Below the pieces are notes generated by a model. That model worked only from the letters and a program-made list of their open reading frames with translations, ran no database searches and was not told the origin of the DNA. From NCBI RefSeq assembly GCF_000426625.1, contig NZ_KE384547.1, forward strand, positions 852,986 through 916,985: a DNA stretch of 64,000 nucleotides, in the 5' to 3' direction. Positions 34,458 through 44,627 of the stretch are shown here, one piece after another (within the stretch, counting starts at the first letter, position 1; the number at the start of each line of letters is the position of its first letter). Source of the stretch: Psychrilyobacter atlanticus DSM 19335 (GTDB lineage: Bacteria; Fusobacteriota; Fusobacteriia; Fusobacteriales; Fusobacteriaceae). The position numbers and the translations under genes were made by a program.

Positions 34458-37251
34458 AGAGAAAAAAGATTATGGGAAAACCCTAAATCTCCCAAAAACA
34501 AATTTTCAAATGAGGGCTAATTTAGCTGGGAAGGAACCTCAAATGTTAAATGTTTGGAGAAAACAAAATATATATGAGAAAAGTTTAAAAGAGGGTGCTA
34601 GGCAATTTATATTGCATGACGGACCTCCGTATGCCAATGGAGATATACATATTGGACATGCATTAAATAAAATATTAAAAGATATTATATTAAAATATAA
34701 AAGATTACAAGGTTTTGATGCACCGTACGTTCCAGGTTGGGATACACATGGATTACCAATCGAATTTAAAGTTGCAGAGGAATTAGGAGATAAGATAAAA
34801 GATATGCATCCTCTAAAAGTTAGAGAAAAATGTACTAAATATGCTAAAAAATGGGTTGAAAAGCAAAAAGAAGGATTCAAAAGACTTGGAATATTAGCTG
34901 AATGGGATAAACCTTATTTAACTTTAAATCCAGAATATGAAGCAGAGCAATTAGAAGTTTTCAAAGAGTTATATGAAAACGGATATATCTTTAAAGGATT
35001 AAAGCCGATACATTGGTCACCTGTAAGTAAAACAGCTCTTGCAGAAGCAGAGATAGAGTACCATAACCATAAATCACCAACAATGTTTCTTAAGATGGAA
35101 GCTAACCCTGATGCATTAGAAGTAATGGGTATAGAAGAAGCTTCATTTGTAATCTGGACAACAACTCCTTGGACAATTCCTGCTAATATGGCTATCTGTC
35201 TAAATGAAGAATTTGACTATGGTATCTATAAGACATCTAAAGGGAACTTAGTATTAGCTGAGGGACTAGCAGAAAAAGCATTAGCTGATATGGGAATAGA
35301 AGGTGCCGAGTTAATCAAGAAATTTAAAGGTGGAGAATTAGAAAAATTAACATATAAGCATCCATTCTTAGATAGAACTGGATTAATTATTTTAGGTGAC
35401 CACGTAACTTTAGAAGCTGGTACTGGATGTGTACATACAGCTCCTGGACATGGTCAAGATGACTATGTAGTAGCTACGAGATATGGTATTGAAGTAATCT
35501 GTCCAGTAGACCAAGATGGTCACTTAACAGATGAAGCCGGGGAAAGATTCTCTGGAATGTACTATCAAAAAGCAAATAAAGCTATCTTAGCATATATGGA
35601 AGAAACAGGTCACTTATTACATACAGAAATAATAGAGCATTCTTATCCACATGACTGGAGAAGTAAGACACCGGTAATCTTTAGAGCAACTGAACAATGG
35701 TTCGTAAAGATTGAGGGATCAGACATTAGAGAAAAAGCATTAAAAGCATTAGAAGATGTAGAATTCTTACCTGCATGGGGAAGAAATAGATTGACTACTA
35801 TGATGGAAAACAGACCTGACTGGTGTATCTCTAGACAAAGAACTTGGGGAGTACATATCCCTATCTTCTATAACAACAAGACTGGAGAGGAGATCTTCAA
35901 CACTGAAATAGCTGATAAAGTTATTGCATTAGTTAAAAAAGAAGGATCGGCAGCATGGGTTAAATATTCAGCTGAAGAGTTAATTGGAGAAGAATTATTA
36001 GAAAAGTACAACTTAAAAGATATAGAGTTAAGAAAAGAAACAAATATCATGGATGTATGGTTTGATTCTGGAGTATCTCATAGAAGTGTATTAAATACTA
36101 GAGATTACCTAAGAAGACCTGCAGATCTATATTTAGAAGGATCAGATCAGCATAGAGGTTGGTTCCAAACTTCATTATTAACTTCTATTGGTTCTACTGG
36201 AGATGCACCTTATAAAGCTATCTTAACTCATGGATTTGTAAATGATAAAGATGGTAAAAAAATGTCTAAATCAGTAGGAAATACAGTAGATCCTATGGAT
36301 ATAATAAATACATATGGAGCAGATATCTTAAGATTATGGTGTGCATCTGTAGACTATAGTGATGATGTAAGAATATCTGATAACGCAATCAAGCAAATTT
36401 CTGAATCTTATAGAAGAGTTAGAAACACAGCCAGATATATTCTAGGAAATATAAATGACTTTAATCCTGCAACGGATAAAGTAGCATATGAAGACTTAAC
36501 AGAGATAGATAAGTGGGCATTACATAGATTAGAAACATTAAAAACTAATGTAACAGCTAACTATGATAAATATGAGTTCTATAACTTATTCAATGATGTT
36601 CATTATTTTGCAGGGATCGAGATGTCAGCATTCTACCTAGATATAATCAAAGATAGATTATATGTAGAGAAAACTGACTCAAACGCTAGAAGATCGGCTC
36701 AAACTGTTATGTATGAAGTATTAGTAGCTATGACGAAGATGATCTCACCTGTGTTATCATTTACAGCAGAAGAAATTTGGGGTAAATTACCAGATGCAGC
36801 TAAAGATACAGATTCAGTATTATTAACTTCTTGGTATGAAGCTAACCCTGAATGGATCAATGAAGAATTAGGAACTAAGTGGGATGAAATTTCAAAACTT
36901 AGAAAAGAAGTAAATAAAGTATTAGAAAAAGCTAGACAAGGTGAAGATAAGATAATTGGTAATGCATTAGATGCAAAATTAGAATTACATATAGCTGATG
37001 AAAAATTAAAAGCTTTTGTTGAATCTAATAAAGATCTTTTAGAGACAGTATTCTTAGTATCTCAATTTGATATTGTAAGTGAAGCAACAGCAGAATTTAC
37101 AGTAGCAGAAGAAGTAGAAGGATTAAATCTAAAAGTAAGTCATGCAGCTGGAGAAAAATGTGAAAGATGTTGGAAATATTCTGAAAACTTAGGAACAGAT
37201 TCAGAGTATACTGATATTTGTCCTAGATGTACAGATGTAATGACAAAATAA
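34450..37251 (+). CDS. ileS: Isoleucyl-tRNA synthetase
   Basis: A 933-residue class I synthetase charging tRNA-Ile. HIGH is at residues 67-70 in [15 protein letters not shown] at 604-608, and the C-terminal zinc finger is formed by CERCW and CPRC. The editing domain is present ([12 protein letters not shown] and the downstream threonine-rich segment). The start ATG overlaps the end of the kinase-like gene and follows AAGGAGG. lspA follows, an arrangement seen in many bacteria. No T-box is present, so control probably comes from the upstream tex-kinase unit. Confidence 0.96.
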   Translation: MSEEKKDYGKTLNLPKTNFQMRANLAGKEPQMLNVWRKQNIYEKSLKEGARQFILHDGPPYANGDIHIGHALNKILKDIILKYKRLQGFDAPYVPGWDTHGLPIEFKVAEELGDKIKDMHPLKVREKCTKYAKKWVEKQKEGFKRLGILAEWDKPYLTLNPEYEAEQLEVFKELYENGYIFKGLKPIHWSPVSKTALAEAEIEYHNHKSPTMFLKMEANPDALEVMGIEEASFVIWTTTPWTIPANMAICLNEEFDYGIYKTSKGNLVLAEGLAEKALADMGIEGAELIKKFKGGELEKLTYKHPFLDRTGLIILGDHVTLEAGTGCVHTAPGHGQDDYVVATRYGIEVICPVDQDGHLTDEAGERFSGMYYQKANKAILAYMEETGHLLHTEIIEHSYPHDWRSKTPVIFRATEQWFVKIEGSDIREKALKALEDVEFLPAWGRNRLTTMMENRPDWCISRQRTWGVHIPIFYNNKTGEEIFNTEIADKVIALVKKEGSAAWVKYSAEELIGEELLEKYNLKDIELRKETNIMDVWFDSGVSHRSVLNTRDYLRRPADLYLEGSDQHRGWFQTSLLTSIGSTGDAPYKAILTHGFVNDKDGKKMSKSVGNTVDPMDIINTYGADILRLWCASVDYSDDVRISDNAIKQISESYRRVRNTARYILGNINDFNPATDKVAYEDLTEIDKWALHRLETLKTNVTANYDKYEFYNLFNDVHYFAGIEMSAFYLDIIKDRLYVEKTDSNARRSAQTVMYEVLVAMTKMISPVLSFTAEEIWGKLPDAAKDTDSVLLTSWYEANPEWINEELGTKWDEISKLRKEVNKVLEKARQGEDKIIGNALDAKLELHIADEKLKAFVESNKDLLETVFLVSQFDIVSEATAEFTVAEEVEGLNLKVSHAAGEKCERCWKYSENLGTDSEYTDICPRCTDVMTK

Positions 37252-37276
37252 AAATTAAGTATAATTAAGTTATAAG

Positions 37277-37325
37277 GAGGAGAGAGGATAGATTGAGGTC
37301 TTTCCTCTCTTCTCTAAATTAAAGT
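37277..37325 (+). repeat. Inverted repeat between ileS and lspA
   Basis: AGAGAGGA and TCCTCTCT arms around a 21-base loop, with purine-rich and pyrimidine-rich flanks that extend pairing. No U-run follows, so it is more likely an RNA-processing or partial attenuation hairpin than a terminator. Confidence 0.55.
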
Positions 37326-37338
37326 AGGGGGAGCAAAC

Positions 37339-37809
37339 ATGAGGTTAATTATTTTAATTGTAGCCCTTTTAGGAATAGATCAATGGACTAAGGAATTAGT
37401 AGCAAGCTCTATGTCTGAAGGAGATACTGTAGGCATCTTAAATGATTTTTTTCATATAACTTATGTAAAAAACCATGGTGTGGCCTTTGGAATGTTCCAA
37501 GGGGAGATAAAAACTATTAGTATAGTAGCCATAATAGCTATATTAGGAATAATATATTTCATGATAAAGCAGCTGAAACCTCATGAAGTCATCTCGAAAT
37601 ACGCATATGCTTTTATATTAGCAGGTGCTATTGGGAATATGATAGATAGGATATATAGAGGATTTGTAGTTGATTTTGCAGATTTTAGAGGTATTTGGAA
37701 GTTTGTATTTAACATGGCAGATGTTTGGATTAATATAGGAGTATTTTTACTGATATTAGAAGTAATTATATTAGAGAGAAAGAAAAAGCAACTAAAAAAG
37801 AAAAACTAA
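37339..37809 (+). CDS. lspA: Lipoprotein signal peptidase
   Basis: Aspartic protease of the inner membrane that removes the signal peptide from prolipoproteins, such as the sugar-binding lipoprotein at 44628. The 156-residue protein has four hydrophobic segments and the conserved blocks [35 protein letters not shown] and [11 protein letters not shown], which carry the catalytic aspartates. GGGGGAG precedes the ATG. It follows ileS after a spacer with an inverted repeat. Confidence 0.95.
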   Translation: MRLIILIVALLGIDQWTKELVASSMSEGDTVGILNDFFHITYVKNHGVAFGMFQGEIKTISIVAIIAILGIIYFMIKQLKPHEVISKYAYAFILAGAIGNMIDRIYRGFVVDFADFRGIWKFVFNMADVWINIGVFLLILEVIILERKKKQLKKKN

Positions 37810-37873
37810 AAATCAGTATAATCTATGTCTAGAAAAATTTTTAGTTTTAAAGAATGAGAAGCGGGAGGCAATA

Positions 37874-38743
37874 ATGAATTTTCAAGATATGATAATGGCG
37901 TTACAACAATTTTGGGGGTCAAAAGGATGTGTAATAGGAAATCCATATGATATAGAGACAGGTGCAGGAACATTTAACCCTAATACTACGCTTATGGCAT
38001 TAGGACCTGAACCATGGAGCACAGCCTATGTAGAACCATCAAGAAGACCAAAAGATGGAAGATACGGTGAGAATCCAAATAGAGTATATCAACATCATCA
38101 ATTTCAAGTAATAATGAAACCATCACCACTTAATATTCAAGAACTTTACTTAGAAAGTTTAAAGATGTTAGGGGTAGATCCATTAAAGCATGATATTAGA
38201 TTTGTAGAAGATGATTGGGAATCTCCAACTTTAGGTGCATGGGGATTAGGATGGGAAGTATGGTTAGACGGTATGGAGATCACTCAGTTTACTTATTTCC
38301 AACAAGTCGGAGGAATTGAACTAGATGTTACTCCTGTTGAAATTACCTATGGTTTAGAAAGAATAGCTCTATATATTCAAGAGAAAGAGAGCGTATATGA
38401 TCTAGAGTGGGCACCTGGAATTAAATATGGTGATATGAGATTACAATATGAATATGAACAATCAAAATATTCATTTGAAATAGCTGATTTAGATATGCAC
38501 TTTAAATGGTTTGATGATTGTGAAGCGGAAGCTCAAAGAATATTAGATGAAGGTTTAGTATTCCCAGCTTACGACTTTGTATTAAAAGGGTCACACATCT
38601 TTAATGTATTAGATGCTAGAGGAGCTATCTCTGTAACGGAGAGACAATCTTATATATTGAGAGTTAGAAATATGTCTAAAAGATGTGCTGAAGTGTTTTT
38701 ACAGGCAAGAAAAGATTTAGGATACCCACTTTTGAAGAAGTAG
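37874..38743 (+). CDS. glyQ: Glycyl-tRNA synthetase alpha subunit
   Basis: A 289-residue catalytic subunit of the alpha2-beta2 glycyl-tRNA synthetase. The sequence begins [20 protein letters not shown] with [12 protein letters not shown] and [14 protein letters not shown], all typical of GlyQ. The start follows GGGAGG. The beta subunit gene follows after 132 bases, a wider gap than usual, filled by an imperfect palindromic repeat. Confidence 0.96.
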   Translation: MNFQDMIMALQQFWGSKGCVIGNPYDIETGAGTFNPNTTLMALGPEPWSTAYVEPSRRPKDGRYGENPNRVYQHHQFQVIMKPSPLNIQELYLESLKMLGVDPLKHDIRFVEDDWESPTLGAWGLGWEVWLDGMEITQFTYFQQVGGIELDVTPVEITYGLERIALYIQEKESVYDLEWAPGIKYGDMRLQYEYEQSKYSFEIADLDMHFKWFDDCEAEAQRILDEGLVFPAYDFVLKGSHIFNVLDARGAISVTERQSYILRVRNMSKRCAEVFLQARKDLGYPLLKK

Positions 38744-38763
38744 AAAATAATTGAAAATTTTTG

Positions 38764-38826
38764 ACACAGAGAAACACAGAGAAAGCTCTGTGAGATTCTA
38801 ATTAATATCTTTGTGTAACTCTGTAT
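38764..38826. repeat. Imperfect palindromic CACAGAG-type repeat between glyQ and glyS
   Basis: The left part ACACAGAGAAACACAGAGAA is an inverted match to the right part TCTTTGTGTAACTCTGTA (38808-38825), with a CTCTGTGAGATT stretch between. The composition, tandem CACAGAG words, is unlike the surrounding AT-rich DNA. The 58080-58230 region has similar word-like repeats. Confidence 0.65.
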
Positions 38827-38875
38827 AAGAAGAGATTTAATTAAAGAGTTCATAATAAAAAAATAGAGGTGAAAG

Positions 38876-40954
38876 ATGAATATTTTATTAGAAATTGGTA
38901 TGGAAGAGATACCTGCAAGGTTTTTAAAACCTGCACTAAATGATCTAGAAAAAAATATGAAAACTTATTTAAAAGAAAATAGAATAGGTTTTGAAGGAAT
39001 AAAAACATATGGGACTCCTAGAAGATTGATATTATCTATATCAAATCTAGCAGAGAAACAAGATGATTTAAATATATTAAACCAAGGACCTGCAAAACAT
39101 ATTGCTTTTGGATCAAATGGCGATCTTACAAAGGCGGGGATGGGATTTGCAAAATCTCAAGGAATAGAAGCTACAGATTTAGAGATAATTGAAACTCCTA
39201 AAGGAGAATATATTGCAGCTAAGAAATTTGTAGAGGGAAAAGAAACTAAAGTATTGTTACCAGAAGCTTTAAAAGGATTAGTAGAGGGATTAACTTTTTC
39301 TAAATCTATGAAATGGTCAGATAAAAAAATGAAATTTGCCAGACCAATCCAATGGATCTTAGCCTTAGCAGACAATGACTTAGTTGAATTTGAAGTAGAG
39401 GGGTATAGAAGTGGAACAATGTCTAGAGGACATAGATTCTTCGGAGAAAAAGAATTTGTTGTCACTGATATAGATGATTATTTTACAAAAGTAAAAGCTA
39501 ATAATGTAATCGTTGATATAGAGGAAAGAAAAAATATGATCGTTGAGATGATCAATAAAAATTGTTCAGCGGCAGGGGAAAAAGTAGTTATTGAAAACGA
39601 ACTGTTAGATGAAGTAACTAACCTTGTAGAATATCCATATCCAATAGTAGGAACATTTAATTCTGAGTTTTTAGAAGTACCTCAAGATGTACTTATCATC
39701 TCTATGCAAGTACATCAAAGATATTTCCCAATCTTAGATTCAGATGGGAACCTGTTACCTAAATTTGTAGTAGTTAGAAATGGTATAGATGGATCTGAAA
39801 ATGTAAGAATAGGAAACGAAAAGGTATTATCGGCTAGACTTTCTGATGCAAGATTTTTCTACCAAGAGGACCTTAAGAAACCATTGTCTGAAAATGTAGA
39901 AAAGTTGAAACACGTTGTATTTCAAAAAGATTTGGGAACTATCCATCAAAAATTAGAGAGAAGTAAGAAGATAGCTGAAAAATTGGTAGATATATTAGGA
40001 TTTGAAGGGAATAAATCTGATATATTAAGAACAATAGAGTTATCTAAAGCAGATTTAGTCTCTAATATGATTGGAGAAAAAGAATTTACAAAATTACAAG
40101 GATTTATGGGAGCAGAATATGCACTTAGATCTGGAGAAAATGAAAAAGTAGCTAAGGGAATAGAAGAACATTACTACCCTAGATATCAAGGGGATAGATT
40201 ACCTCAAAATATAGAGGGGGTAATTACAGGTATTTGTGATAGAATAGATACTTTAGTAGGTTGTTTTGGAATAGGTCTTATTCCAAGTGGATCAAAAGAT
40301 CCGTTTGCTCTGAGAAGATCAGCATTAGGAATAGTAAATATTATATTTAATTCAAAATTAGATATTTCTATAGATGAACTTGTAAATATCAGTATTAACG
40401 CTTTAGAATTAGACGGTGTATTGAAAAAAGACAAGGAAAAAGTAAAATCTGATGTAATGGAATTTATGAGTCAAAGAATAATAAATGTATTCTTAGATAA
40501 AGGATATAGAAGAGACTTTATTATGGCTGTATTAGATGTTAAGAATGAAAATTTATTAGAAGTAGAGAAGAAATTATCTACACTAAATGAAGTATCTTCT
40601 AATGAAAACTTTAATGAATTAGTTTCACTTTTAAAAAGAGTAGGTAATATATCTAAAGATTATAAAGGTAAAATAAATATCAGTGAAGATCTTCTAAAGG
40701 AAGAGGCTGAAAAATCTCTTTATAACTTCTATATGGAGTTTATGAGTATATCTGAAGAGATCTTAGGTAGGAATGATTATCTAACTTATTTAAAGACTAT
40801 CCTTTCAGGAAAAGAAACTATAGATGGTTTCTTTGATTCGGTGATGGTAATGGATAAGGATGAAAATATAAAAAATAATAGGTTATCACTTTTAACTTCT
40901 TTAAATACTATATTTAATAGGGTAGCAAATTTAAATTTAATAGAGATAAAATAA
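38876..40954 (+). CDS. glyS: Glycyl-tRNA synthetase beta subunit
   Basis: A 692-residue beta subunit, needed for tRNA-Gly recognition with GlyQ. Recognisable are the N-terminal LLEIGMEEIPARFLKPAL, the KTYGTPRRL segment, SMKWSDKKMKFARPIQW, and ALRRSALGIVNI. The C-terminal anticodon-binding region is complete. An AGAGGTG site precedes the ATG. A terminator follows, so glyQ-glyS ends here. Confidence 0.96.
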   Translation: MNILLEIGMEEIPARFLKPALNDLEKNMKTYLKENRIGFEGIKTYGTPRRLILSISNLAEKQDDLNILNQGPAKHIAFGSNGDLTKAGMGFAKSQGIEATDLEIIETPKGEYIAAKKFVEGKETKVLLPEALKGLVEGLTFSKSMKWSDKKMKFARPIQWILALADNDLVEFEVEGYRSGTMSRGHRFFGEKEFVVTDIDDYFTKVKANNVIVDIEERKNMIVEMINKNCSAAGEKVVIENELLDEVTNLVEYPYPIVGTFNSEFLEVPQDVLIISMQVHQRYFPILDSDGNLLPKFVVVRNGIDGSENVRIGNEKVLSARLSDARFFYQEDLKKPLSENVEKLKHVVFQKDLGTIHQKLERSKKIAEKLVDILGFEGNKSDILRTIELSKADLVSNMIGEKEFTKLQGFMGAEYALRSGENEKVAKGIEEHYYPRYQGDRLPQNIEGVITGICDRIDTLVGCFGIGLIPSGSKDPFALRRSALGIVNIIFNSKLDISIDELVNISINALELDGVLKKDKEKVKSDVMEFMSQRIINVFLDKGYRRDFIMAVLDVKNENLLEVEKKLSTLNEVSSNENFNELVSLLKRVGNISKDYKGKINISEDLLKEEAEKSLYNFYMEFMSISEEILGRNDYLTYLKTILSGKETIDGFFDSVMVMDKDENIKNNRLSLLTSLNTIFNRVANLNLIEIK

Positions 40955-40957
40955 TAG

Positions 40958-40988
40958 AAAAGGACTGGTCATTGACTAGTCCTTTTTT
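40958..40988 (+). terminator. Intrinsic terminator after glyS
   Basis: AAAAGGACTGGTC and GACTAGTCCTTTT (one mismatch) around ATT, followed by Ts. Confidence 0.88.
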
Positions 40989-41077
40989 ATTTTGAAGAAA
41001 TTTCGCTTTGATTGTACAAATTTTACATCAAGTGTTTTGAAATAAAACTAAAAAAAAGATTAAAGTGCAAATTTTAT

Positions 41078-41106
41078 TTGACATTTCATGAAAAGTGAAT
41101 TAAACT
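41078..41106 (+). promoter_or_regulatory. Promoter of the secreted protein-lamB operon
   Basis: TTGACA, 17 bases, TAAACT. A LacI-type operator follows about 18 bases after the -10. Confidence 0.75.
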
Positions 41107-41123
41107 AATAATGGAAGTTAGGA

Positions 41124-41136
41124 TGAAACGTTTCCA
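41124..41136 (+). promoter_or_regulatory. LacI-type operator 1
   Basis: TGAAACGTTTCCA with perfect core GAAACGTTTC, lying just after the expected transcription start. It matches the sites at 43471 and 52109. Confidence 0.72.
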
Positions 41137-41155
41137 AAATAAAAGGAGGATGTAT

Positions 41156-42076
41156 ATGAAAAAAATATTAATAGGGATACTGATGATTTTAGGATCTGTG
41201 ACCTATGGTAAAGAAGTTGAAATCCCTAAAAATAGAATGACTGAATATCCTTTTGTAAGTTTTGAAAAAATAAGGGTAAGTGACTATAAAGAAAAACCAA
41301 TGGAAGAGGTTAAAATAACGATAGAGACTACTGTTTACGAAAGAAAAAATATGTATTCGGATCGTATTTCTAAAGGTTCTTTAAAGGAACCATTTATATT
41401 CGAACAAAAAATAAATACAATTACAGAGAAAACTAGGGAGGAATTTCAGACAAATAAAAATGGAATTGCTGAGATAAATAAAAAAATTGAGTTCGGAGAT
41501 TTAATAAAAGATTTAAATTATAAAGGTGCATTTTATTCTGCAAAATTTGATAAAAAAATGATAAAAATGATCATCATAGTAGAAAAAGATGGATATACGG
41601 CAAAAAAATACACCTATGAAGGGGAATATCCAAATATCTTAGATGTGAGATTGAAAAGCCAGACAGATAATGATAATAATTCAAAAGTTCTGCAGGAGAT
41701 GACTGTAGAGGAACAAAGTGACAATTTAAAAATTTTTAAAAATTTAGCAAAGGATAATAATTTAGAATTAAAAAATTATAGTGAAATTGAGATTAGAAAT
41801 AAAAATTATACTGCTTTTGATTTAGATTATAAAAATAACCTTGGAGGAACTGAACTAGAGTTTAATAACTATATCCTCCCATTATTGGAATATGGAGAAA
41901 AGCTGATTCATTCTGATGCAGATGGAATTATGTTTAGAATAAATGAAAAAAATGGAAATACCTATCAATATTTAATAAGAAACGATATTTTAAAAAAATA
42001 TAAAAATTATGAGCTTAGTGGTACAGAACTCTATCGCAGAGTTATTAGAATAAAGAATAAAAAAAGACTAAATTAA
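41156..42076 (+). CDS. Secreted protein of unknown function encoded with the maltoporin
   Basis: I do not recognise a family. The 306-residue product starts at the ATG at 41156, which follows AAAGGAGGATG; the open frame upstream crosses the operator and is not coding. The first 18 residues form a signal peptide (MKKILIGILMILGSVTYG), so it should be periplasmic or in the outer membrane. The rest is rich in charged residues and likely beta strands, with a middle region of KDGYTAKKYTYEGEYP type resembling an Ig-like or carboxypeptidase-regulatory fold, and it has no cysteines. It lies 17 bases before lamB, in the same LacI-controlled unit. It occupies the place of a maltose-periplasm accessory such as malM but shows no clear similarity. 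Confidence 0.7.
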   Translation: MKKILIGILMILGSVTYGKEVEIPKNRMTEYPFVSFEKIRVSDYKEKPMEEVKITIETTVYERKNMYSDRISKGSLKEPFIFEQKINTITEKTREEFQTNKNGIAEINKKIEFGDLIKDLNYKGAFYSAKFDKKMIKMIIIVEKDGYTAKKYTYEGEYPNILDVRLKSQTDNDNNSKVLQEMTVEEQSDNLKIFKNLAKDNNLELKNYSEIEIRNKNYTAFDLDYKNNLGGTELEFNNYILPLLEYGEKLIHSDADGIMFRINEKNGNTYQYLIRNDILKKYKNYELSGTELYRRVIRIKNKKRLN

Positions 42077-42093
42077 TTAAGGGGGAAAGAAGA

Positions 42094-43452
42094 ATGAAAA
42101 GATTAGGTTTTGGAATTATGGCTTTATTGCTAGCTGGAACAGTAACAATGGCAGCAGAAACAACAACTGCAACACCAGTAGCATCTATAACAATGGAAGA
42201 TTTAGATAAGAGGGTAGAAGAAAAAGTAGAGAATATGTTGGCAAAGAATGATTCTTTTGAGATTCATGGTTATGCAAGAGCTGGAGTTTTAATGAATCAA
42301 GATGGAAAACAGGTAACTGGTGGAATGTTTAACGATGGAACACCTAGTAAAAACCTTGTTGGAAGATTAGGAAATGAAACTGACAACTACTGGGAACTTG
42401 AATTTGTAAAGAAATTCACTGCAGATAACGGTGTTTGGTCTAACTGGCATTTGATGTTTGCACAACACGATCAAAATAGAGAAAGATTGAATGAAGGAAA
42501 TGGTTCGGAAGATGTAGCAGTAAGACAATTATATGCTGAAATGGGTGGATTTGCCTGGAACCCAGATTTAACATACTGGGTGGGAAAAAGATTTTATAAT
42601 AGACAGGATATACATGTTACGGATTACTACTGGAATGATTATTCAGGAACAGGTGCCGGGATACAAGGTTTAGCTGATGGAAACTTAGATTTAGCTTATG
42701 TTGCAGGGTCTAGCTGGCAGGATGACCTTCTGACTGGGAACGGAAAGTTAATGAGTCATAACCTTATAGCTACTTATAGACATAATAACTGGACGTTTGA
42801 TGGGATGGCTATGTTTGCGGATGGTAATGCAGATTACTTAAATGAAACGAAATCAAATGATATTGATTATGCAGAAAATGGATTCCAAACAACTGTTACT
42901 TATAATAACTCAGGTTTCTATGGTATGGAAAATGGATTTAGTAAGGCGTTCTTCCAAGCTGGATACGGATTAGGTTCAGCTAGTGGATTAGGACATACTC
43001 AATGGAATTGGGAGACTAAGCAAAAGGATACTTCATATAGAGTAGGAACTTTTGGTGTAACTGAAGGAGAGAAATGGTCATTCATGCCTCAAACAGTTTT
43101 ACAATATGATGTAAGTGATGCAAGTAGCGATGATAATAAATTAACAGCTAGTGCAGTGATAAGACCTGTATATAAAGTAGTAGATAATTTTTCAGTTCAA
43201 TTTGAATTAGGATTAGGATATGAGGGATACAATAAAAATGAAAATACCAGTGGAGATAAAAGAAATGGAATGTACTATAAGGCCACTGTAGCTCCTACAA
43301 TCAGTTTAAATGATTCATTCTGGGGAAGACCACAGCTTAGAGTATTTGGATCATATGTAGGGTGGACATCAGATGTAGCACCTGATACAAAGACGGTAGC
43401 AGGTTCAGATAGTGAATTAAGAGCAGGTGTTCAAGCAGAGATCTGGTTCTAA
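42094..43452 (+). CDS. lamB: LamB-type maltoporin
   Basis: A 452-residue outer-membrane porin. After a signal peptide (to about residue 21) comes a short coiled coil (MEDLDKRVEEKVENML) and then the maltoporin hallmark FEIHGYARAGVLMN, GRLGNETDNYWELEF, VRQLYAEMGGF and YWVGKRFYNRQDIHVTDYYW, as in sugar-specific LamB proteins. It ends in WF, the C-terminal aromatic needed for barrel assembly. GGGGGAAAG precedes the ATG. It should let maltodextrins through the outer membrane, in step with the ABC permease, malQ and phosphorylase downstream. Confidence 0.88.
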   Translation: MKRLGFGIMALLLAGTVTMAAETTTATPVASITMEDLDKRVEEKVENMLAKNDSFEIHGYARAGVLMNQDGKQVTGGMFNDGTPSKNLVGRLGNETDNYWELEFVKKFTADNGVWSNWHLMFAQHDQNRERLNEGNGSEDVAVRQLYAEMGGFAWNPDLTYWVGKRFYNRQDIHVTDYYWNDYSGTGAGIQGLADGNLDLAYVAGSSWQDDLLTGNGKLMSHNLIATYRHNNWTFDGMAMFADGNADYLNETKSNDIDYAENGFQTTVTYNNSGFYGMENGFSKAFFQAGYGLGSASGLGHTQWNWETKQKDTSYRVGTFGVTEGEKWSFMPQTVLQYDVSDASSDDNKLTASAVIRPVYKVVDNFSVQFELGLGYEGYNKNENTSGDKRNGMYYKATVAPTISLNDSFWGRPQLRVFGSYVGWTSDVAPDTKTVAGSDSELRAGVQAEIWF

Positions 43453-43470
43453 TATTTTTTTAGACTAATT

Positions 43471-43486
43471 TTGGAAACGATTCAAA
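43471..43486 (+). promoter_or_regulatory. LacI-type operator 2
   Basis: TTGGAAACGATTCAAA, an imperfect palindrome nearly identical to operator 3, located between lamB and the LacI-type gene. It suggests autoregulation of that gene. Confidence 0.65.
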
Positions 43487-43502
43487 GAATTTAAAGATAA
43501 AA

Positions 43503-43530
43503 GTGAGGGCAAAGAATTTCTTTGCCCCAC
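43503..43530 (+). repeat. Perfect hairpin between lamB and lacI-type gene
   Basis: GTGAGGGCAAAG and CTTTGCCCCAC pair around AATTT (one mismatch). An A-tract, not a T-tract, follows, so it is not a standard terminator; it may stabilise or process the lamB end. Confidence 0.6.
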
Positions 43531-43560
43531 AAAAAAAATCCCTCTAACCTTTTAAATAAG

Positions 43561-43589
43561 TTGTTGAAAAAAGAAAATTAGTTTAAAAT
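43561..43589 (+). promoter_or_regulatory. Promoter of the lacI-type gene
   Basis: TTGTTG, 17 bases, TAAAAT, about 30 bases before the GTG start. Confidence 0.5.
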
Positions 43590-43619
43590 AAAAACAAATG
43601 ATTTATGGGGGCGATAGAG

Positions 43620-44609
43620 GTGGCTAAATATACAATTAAAGATATAGCTAAGATGGCAGGAGTAGGAGTAGGGACTGTTTCTAGGGTTATTAATAATCAT
43701 CCAAGTGTTAAGGAAGAGACAAAGGATAAAGTGTTAAAAATAATAGAAGAGGTAAACTATAAACCTAATGAACTAGCTAGAGATTTAAAAAGAAAAAAAA
43801 ATAATGTAATAGGAATATTGATTACTGGATATCCAAATCCATTCTTTGATGATGTGATAGGTGGAATAGACAGGGAATTGAAAAAAGAAAATTTAACTTC
43901 ACTTATTCACTATACAGAATTAGAAGATTTTCAGGTAGCGGTATCATCACTTATAGATTATGACGTGAAGGGTATAATTTACTTAGGGGGGAAATCCAAA
44001 GATAATCTAGAGGGGATAAATGTACCATTGGTACTAGCTTCTACAACAATAGATAATTCGTGTTCAGATAAATTTCATATGGTAAGTATAAATAATAGAA
44101 AAGCTGCCTATGAATCTGTAAAATTTTTAATAGATACAGGGTGCAAAAAAATAGGAATCATCATTTCAAACTATGAAGATGAACTGGCCCTTGAAAGGAT
44201 AAAAGGATATAAAGATGCTATAGAGGAAGCAAAATTAGAATATGAAATTATATGTGAAGGTGAATATACAGCTAAAGGCGGGTATGAAGGAGCTAAAAAT
44301 ATGTTTGCTCAGGGGAAACCAGATGCAATATTTGCTATATCTGACCTCATGGCTATAGGAGCTACAAGGTATATACTAGAAAGTGGATATAAGGTTCCGG
44401 AAGATATTTCTATAATAGGATTTGATGGGATTGAGGAAAGTAAGTATTACTATCCATCCATAACTACAACTGAACAACCAAGAAAATTAATGGGTGAGAT
44501 GGCAGCTAAATTACTCATTGAAGATGTAAAAAATGAGAAAGATAAAAAAATAAAAAAACAGGATATTTGCTTAAAAGTCGATATGATAGAAAGGGAAAGT
44601 ACAAAATAA
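43620..44609 (+). CDS. LacI-family transcriptional regulator of the maltodextrin locus
   Basis: A 329-residue repressor-type protein. The N-terminal helix-turn-helix is standard (YTIKDIAKMAGVGVGTVSRVIN), the hinge has NELARDLKRKK, and the ligand-binding core is periplasmic-binding-like (NVIGILITGYPNPFF onward, with FDGIEESKYYYPSITTTEQP). The GTG at 43620 is preferred: GGGGG is 8 bases upstream and the protein starts at the usual position; an in-frame ATG at 43605 lacks a site. It stands in the middle of the sugar genes, with three matching operators around, so it is probably the local maltodextrin regulator (MalR-like). Confidence 0.9.
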   Translation: MAKYTIKDIAKMAGVGVGTVSRVINNHPSVKEETKDKVLKIIEEVNYKPNELARDLKRKKNNVIGILITGYPNPFFDDVIGGIDRELKKENLTSLIHYTELEDFQVAVSSLIDYDVKGIIYLGGKSKDNLEGINVPLVLASTTIDNSCSDKFHMVSINNRKAAYESVKFLIDTGCKKIGIIISNYEDELALERIKGYKDAIEEAKLEYEIICEGEYTAKGGYEGAKNMFAQGKPDAIFAISDLMAIGATRYILESGYKVPEDISIIGFDGIEESKYYYPSITTTEQPRKLMGEMAAKLLIEDVKNEKDKKIKKQDICLKVDMIERESTK

Positions 44610-44627
44610 GATTATTAGGAGGAAAAT

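Noticed and set aside
34046-34501. Open frame of 151 codons on the minus strand
   Set aside because: Shadow of the kinase-like gene's HATPase motifs and the ileS start.
43503-43530. Terminator between lamB and the lacI-type gene
   Set aside because: The hairpin is followed by an A-tract on the plus strand, so it lacks the needed U-run.
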